This document shows positions 14,343 through 15,515 of a stretch of 15,515 nt of DNA, piece after piece. A model generated the notes under the pieces. That model searched no databases, was not told where the DNA came from, and saw only the letters and a list, made by a program, of their open reading frames with translations. Source of the stretch: an uncultured Holosporaceae bacterium (GTDB lineage Bacteria; Pseudomonadota; Alphaproteobacteria; RUG11792); NCBI GenBank assembly GCA_947285985.1, contig CAMYPB010000017.1, forward strand, positions 1 through 15,515, written 5' to 3'. A program made the translations under genes and the position numbers. Numbering within the stretch: the stretch's first letter is position 1; each line of letters starts with the position of its first letter.

Positions 14343-14371
14343 TTGATTTTTAACATTTTTTATTATATAAT
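14343..14371 (+). promoter_or_regulatory. promoter of the SRP RNA
   Basis: TTGATT (14343-14348) and TATAAT (14366-14371) are separated by 17 bases, with a start expected near 14377. The -10 region is the palindrome TATTATATAATA (14361-14372), so the minus strand also reads TATAAT (14362-14367) pointing to xerC, whose ATG is about 38 bases away. Confidence 0.65.
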
Positions 14372-14375
14372 ATAA

Positions 14376-14507
14376 GAGGGTTATTTGTCTTTTGATATTT
14401 ATTTGGGCAGACAGATCTCGAAAACCTGGTCAGGGCGTGAAGCAGCAGCCATATTGATTTCTTCTGGGTCTTATATCTTCAAAATTCATATAGCCCCTTG
14501 TTTTTTT
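14376..14507 (+). ncRNA. ffs: signal recognition particle RNA (4.5S, small bacterial type)
   Basis: The RNA partner of Ffh in co-translational targeting. The domain IV core is present: GGTCAGG (14428-14434), apical GCGTGAAGC (14435-14443), then AGCAGCC (14444-14450). The CAGG and AGCAG sides form the invariant asymmetric internal loop that binds Ffh. The ends pair: GGGTTAT (14378-14384) with ATAGCCC (14490-14496). TTTTGA (14389-14394 region) pairs with TCAAAA (about 14479-14484), giving one long rod. A T7 run (14501-14507) ends it, and a good promoter sits at 14343-14371. The total of about 130 bases is a little longer than E. coli 4.5S. The tip has GTGAA closed by two pairs, not the common GGAA tetraloop. 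The exact ends are estimated. Confidence 0.85.
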
Positions 14508-14531
14508 CATGTTATATTTTTTGGGGTCGTT

Positions 14532-15029
14532 TTGAGGATAAAGGAGTTTGATGATAGAGACGTCTGGGATGAATACAAAAAAAATGTCTCTCGTCTGAAA
14601 GATCACAACAGAGTTAATTTGTTTGAAGAGTATCTTTCAAAAATTGTACCTTCAAAAATCATTGAAAGAAAAATTGGATTTAATGAAAAATATTACGATT
14701 TAAATGATGGATTCAAATTTCCTAAGGGATCCTTCATTATCTCAGAGATGAATAGAAAAGAAAGACGAAAATTTCGATCGGAATCTACAATCGATCTTCA
14801 CGGATTTTCTCGTGATATAGATTCAGTTTTAAACAATTTTTGCGCAAAATGTATTATGTTGGGTGTCAGGAACATAACGGTTATATCAGGAAAGGGGGAG
14901 GGTATCGTGAAATCCTCTGTGTATAACTGGATAAGAAACTCCTCAAATTTTATAATAAGTTTCTTTGAAATAAAAGATTCTCGCGGAGAATCGGGAGCAT
15001 TCGCCATAAAACTTCGATCAAACAAATAA
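14532..15029 (+). CDS. Smr-domain protein
   Basis: The Smr domain is a small nuclease-like or nucleic-acid-binding fold, also found at the end of MutS2. In alphaproteobacteria stand-alone Smr proteins of about 170-190 aa are common, function unclear. The domain is visible from STIDLHGFSRD (DLHG near residues 88-91) through ITVISGKGEGIVKSSVYNWI to FFEIKDSRGESGAFAIKLRS. The N-terminal DDRDVWDEYKKNVSRL fits the family's usual start (ED..LW..V...V.PL). The frame is open back to 14385, but those first 49 codons are the SRP RNA gene and its terminator, not protein. The only sensible in-frame start is TTG at 14532, with GGGG (14523-14526) just upstream, giving 165 aa. Confidence 0.85.
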   Translation: MRIKEFDDRDVWDEYKKNVSRLKDHNRVNLFEEYLSKIVPSKIIERKIGFNEKYYDLNDGFKFPKGSFIISEMNRKERRKFRSESTIDLHGFSRDIDSVLNNFCAKCIMLGVRNITVISGKGEGIVKSSVYNWIRNSSNFIISFFEIKDSRGESGAFAIKLRSNK

Positions 15030-15042
15030 TCATAATATATTT

Positions 15043-15071
15043 TTGATATAATATAATAAATATGATACAAT
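15043..15071 (+). promoter_or_regulatory. promoter of the small exported ORF
   Basis: TTGATA (15043-15048) and TACAAT (15066-15071) are separated by 17 bases. The start would be near 15078, 25 bases before the ATG at 15103. The -10 box is part of a 6-bp inverted repeat, ATGATA caa TATCAT (15062-15076). Confidence 0.5.
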
Positions 15072-15102
15072 ATCATGTAATAAAATTATTGTTGAGTTTT
15101 TT

Positions 15103-15162
15103 ATGTGTAAAATTTTATCAATTTTTTCTATTTTATTGTGTGGGAATGTGTTCGCGTTTTAG
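15103..15162 (+). other. signal-peptide-encoding 5' end of a small gene, ended by TAG
   Basis: ATG at 15103 opens MCKILSIFSILLCGNVFAF and then TAG at 15160-15162. This is a complete Sec signal peptide (Lys, hydrophobic core, NVFA cleavage site) and nothing more. The frame continues without another stop through 15378, so the next 65-aa ORF looks like the mature part of the same protein. The promoter at 15043-15071 and a weak TTGAG ribosome site support expression from this ATG. Either the gene carries a nonsense mutation, or the amber codon is read through; the sequence cannot decide. Confidence 0.55.
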
Positions 15163-15180
15163 AATAATGATAACATCAAT

Positions 15181-15378
15181 ATGAATAATCATAATAATAT
15201 TCATTGTTCATTTTCACAGGATAATTTGGAAAATATGAGGATTGAGGATACGATATTTCAGAATATTATGATATATCAACAACGAAAAAGAAACGGGGAA
15301 ATAAACGTCAATACCCAACAAGAAATAGACGAGTATATGTTGGGTATTATAAAGTTGCTTGGAGGAATTCATGAATAA
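15181..15378 (+). CDS. small hypothetical protein, likely mature part of an exported protein
   Basis: Not recognised. The 65 aa start MNNHNNIHCSFSQDNLENMR and are polar, Asn and Gln rich, with a helical middle (NIMIYQQRKRN) and an end EIDEYMLGIIKLLGGIHE. There is no ribosome site before this ATG. It is in frame with the signal peptide at 15103-15159, from which it is separated by TAG and five codons, so it is more likely the body of that gene (15103-15378) than an independent one. The 3' end overlaps the facing dapE by 10 bases. Confidence 0.4.
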   Translation: MNNHNNIHCSFSQDNLENMRIEDTIFQNIMIYQQRKRNGEINVNTQQEIDEYMLGIIKLLGGIHE

Positions 15379-15515
15379 TTGTTGAAATCTTGAATTATAT
15401 TGTAATATATTCTATACAATTTTTCTAGATCTTCGATTTCTATGTATTCATTGATTGTGTGAGCGATTGATATGGGGGAACCTATTTCCACGACATTTGT
15501 TATATCTTTTATGAA
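15369..15515 (-). CDS. dapE: succinyl-diaminopimelate desuccinylase DapE, C-terminal part
   Basis: Reading the minus strand from the window edge gives 48 residues and a TGA (complement at 15369-15371). FIKDITNVVEIGSPISIAHT continues to NEYIEIEDLEKLYRIYYNII. This matches the end of DapE, where VEFG is followed by the conserved H.VNE and DLE.L..IY segments. DapE frees LL-diaminopimelate in the lysine/meso-DAP pathway, which feeds the peptide stem built by the Mur ligases seen at 1151. Gly-Ser-Pro-Ile-Ser replaces the usual residues after VE(F/I)G. The rest of the gene is outside the window. A related M20 peptidase is the alternative. Confidence 0.7.
   Translation of the reverse strand, partial: FIKDITNVVEIGSPISIAHTINEYIEIEDLEKLYRIYYNIIQDFNNYS

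Noticed and set aside
14385..14531. N-terminal 49 codons of the Smr open frame
   Set aside because: They coincide with the SRP RNA core, its pairing ends and its T7 terminator; Smr homologues start near the TTG at 14532.
1..15515. CRISPR array, insertion sequence, prophage, toxin-antitoxin or defence island
   Set aside because: No spaced direct repeats, transposase, terminal inverted repeats or recognisable defence or toxin proteins were seen on either strand. The tyrosine recombinase matches housekeeping XerC.

Overview
The window is AT-rich chromosomal DNA from an alphaproteobacterium, most likely a host-associated lineage of the Rickettsiales/Holosporales type. The evidence is a DksA that lacks most zinc-finger cysteines (the alphaproteobacterial form), a XerC with alphaproteobacterial motifs, tolQ-tolR-tolA, a short bS21, scattered rather than clustered housekeeping genes, and several small secreted proteins of no known family. 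The lineage assignment is inference. It makes peptidoglycan (murF, mraY, a partial dapE) and has an outer membrane (TolQRA, Lgt, a beta-barrel protein).

Layout. 1-30: 5' part of a minus-strand tRNA (probably Asn) with its own promoter. 220-753: a secreted coiled-coil protein built by 21-bp duplications, ended by a hairpin terminator. 754-1150: terminator, then the murF leader. 1151-3741: murF-mraY, a remnant of the dcw cluster. 3853-4551: an unknown exported Ser-rich protein. 4554-4595: a hairpin that terminates the convergent outer-membrane barrel gene (4630-5769, minus). 5781-5969: a divergent regulatory region. 5970-7980: lgt followed by a GspF/PilC-family membrane protein. 7977-10238 (minus): tolQ-tolR-tolA, without tolB-pal in the window. 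10401-10604 (minus): rpsU with a near-consensus promoter and strong Shine-Dalgarno. 10910-11468: tRNA-Asp then tadA. 11470-13262 (minus): dksA-era-NuoJ-like membrane protein, an overlapping operon. 13371-14324 (minus): xerC. 14376-14507: an SRP (4.5S) RNA gene hidden inside an apparent ORF extension. 14532-15029: an Smr-domain protein with a TTG start. 15103-15378: a small exported ORF cut by an in-frame TAG just after its signal peptide. 15369-15515 (minus): the C-terminus of DapE.

How the genes work together. MurF, MraY and DapE serve the meso-DAP/lipid I branch of peptidoglycan synthesis. Lgt and SRP RNA serve envelope protein biogenesis, and TolQRA energises the outer-membrane/division link. 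Era, bS21, TadA, tRNA-Asp and DksA are ribosome and translation-control functions, and XerC resolves chromosome dimers. Four exported proteins (220, 3853, the barrel at 4630, 15103) are the accessory, possibly host-facing, part. I see no insertion sequence, CRISPR array, prophage or defence system. The most unusual items are the overlooked SRP RNA, the amber-interrupted secreted ORF with an intact promoter, the heptad-by-heptad growth of the coiled coil, and convergent gene pairs with no room for terminators.
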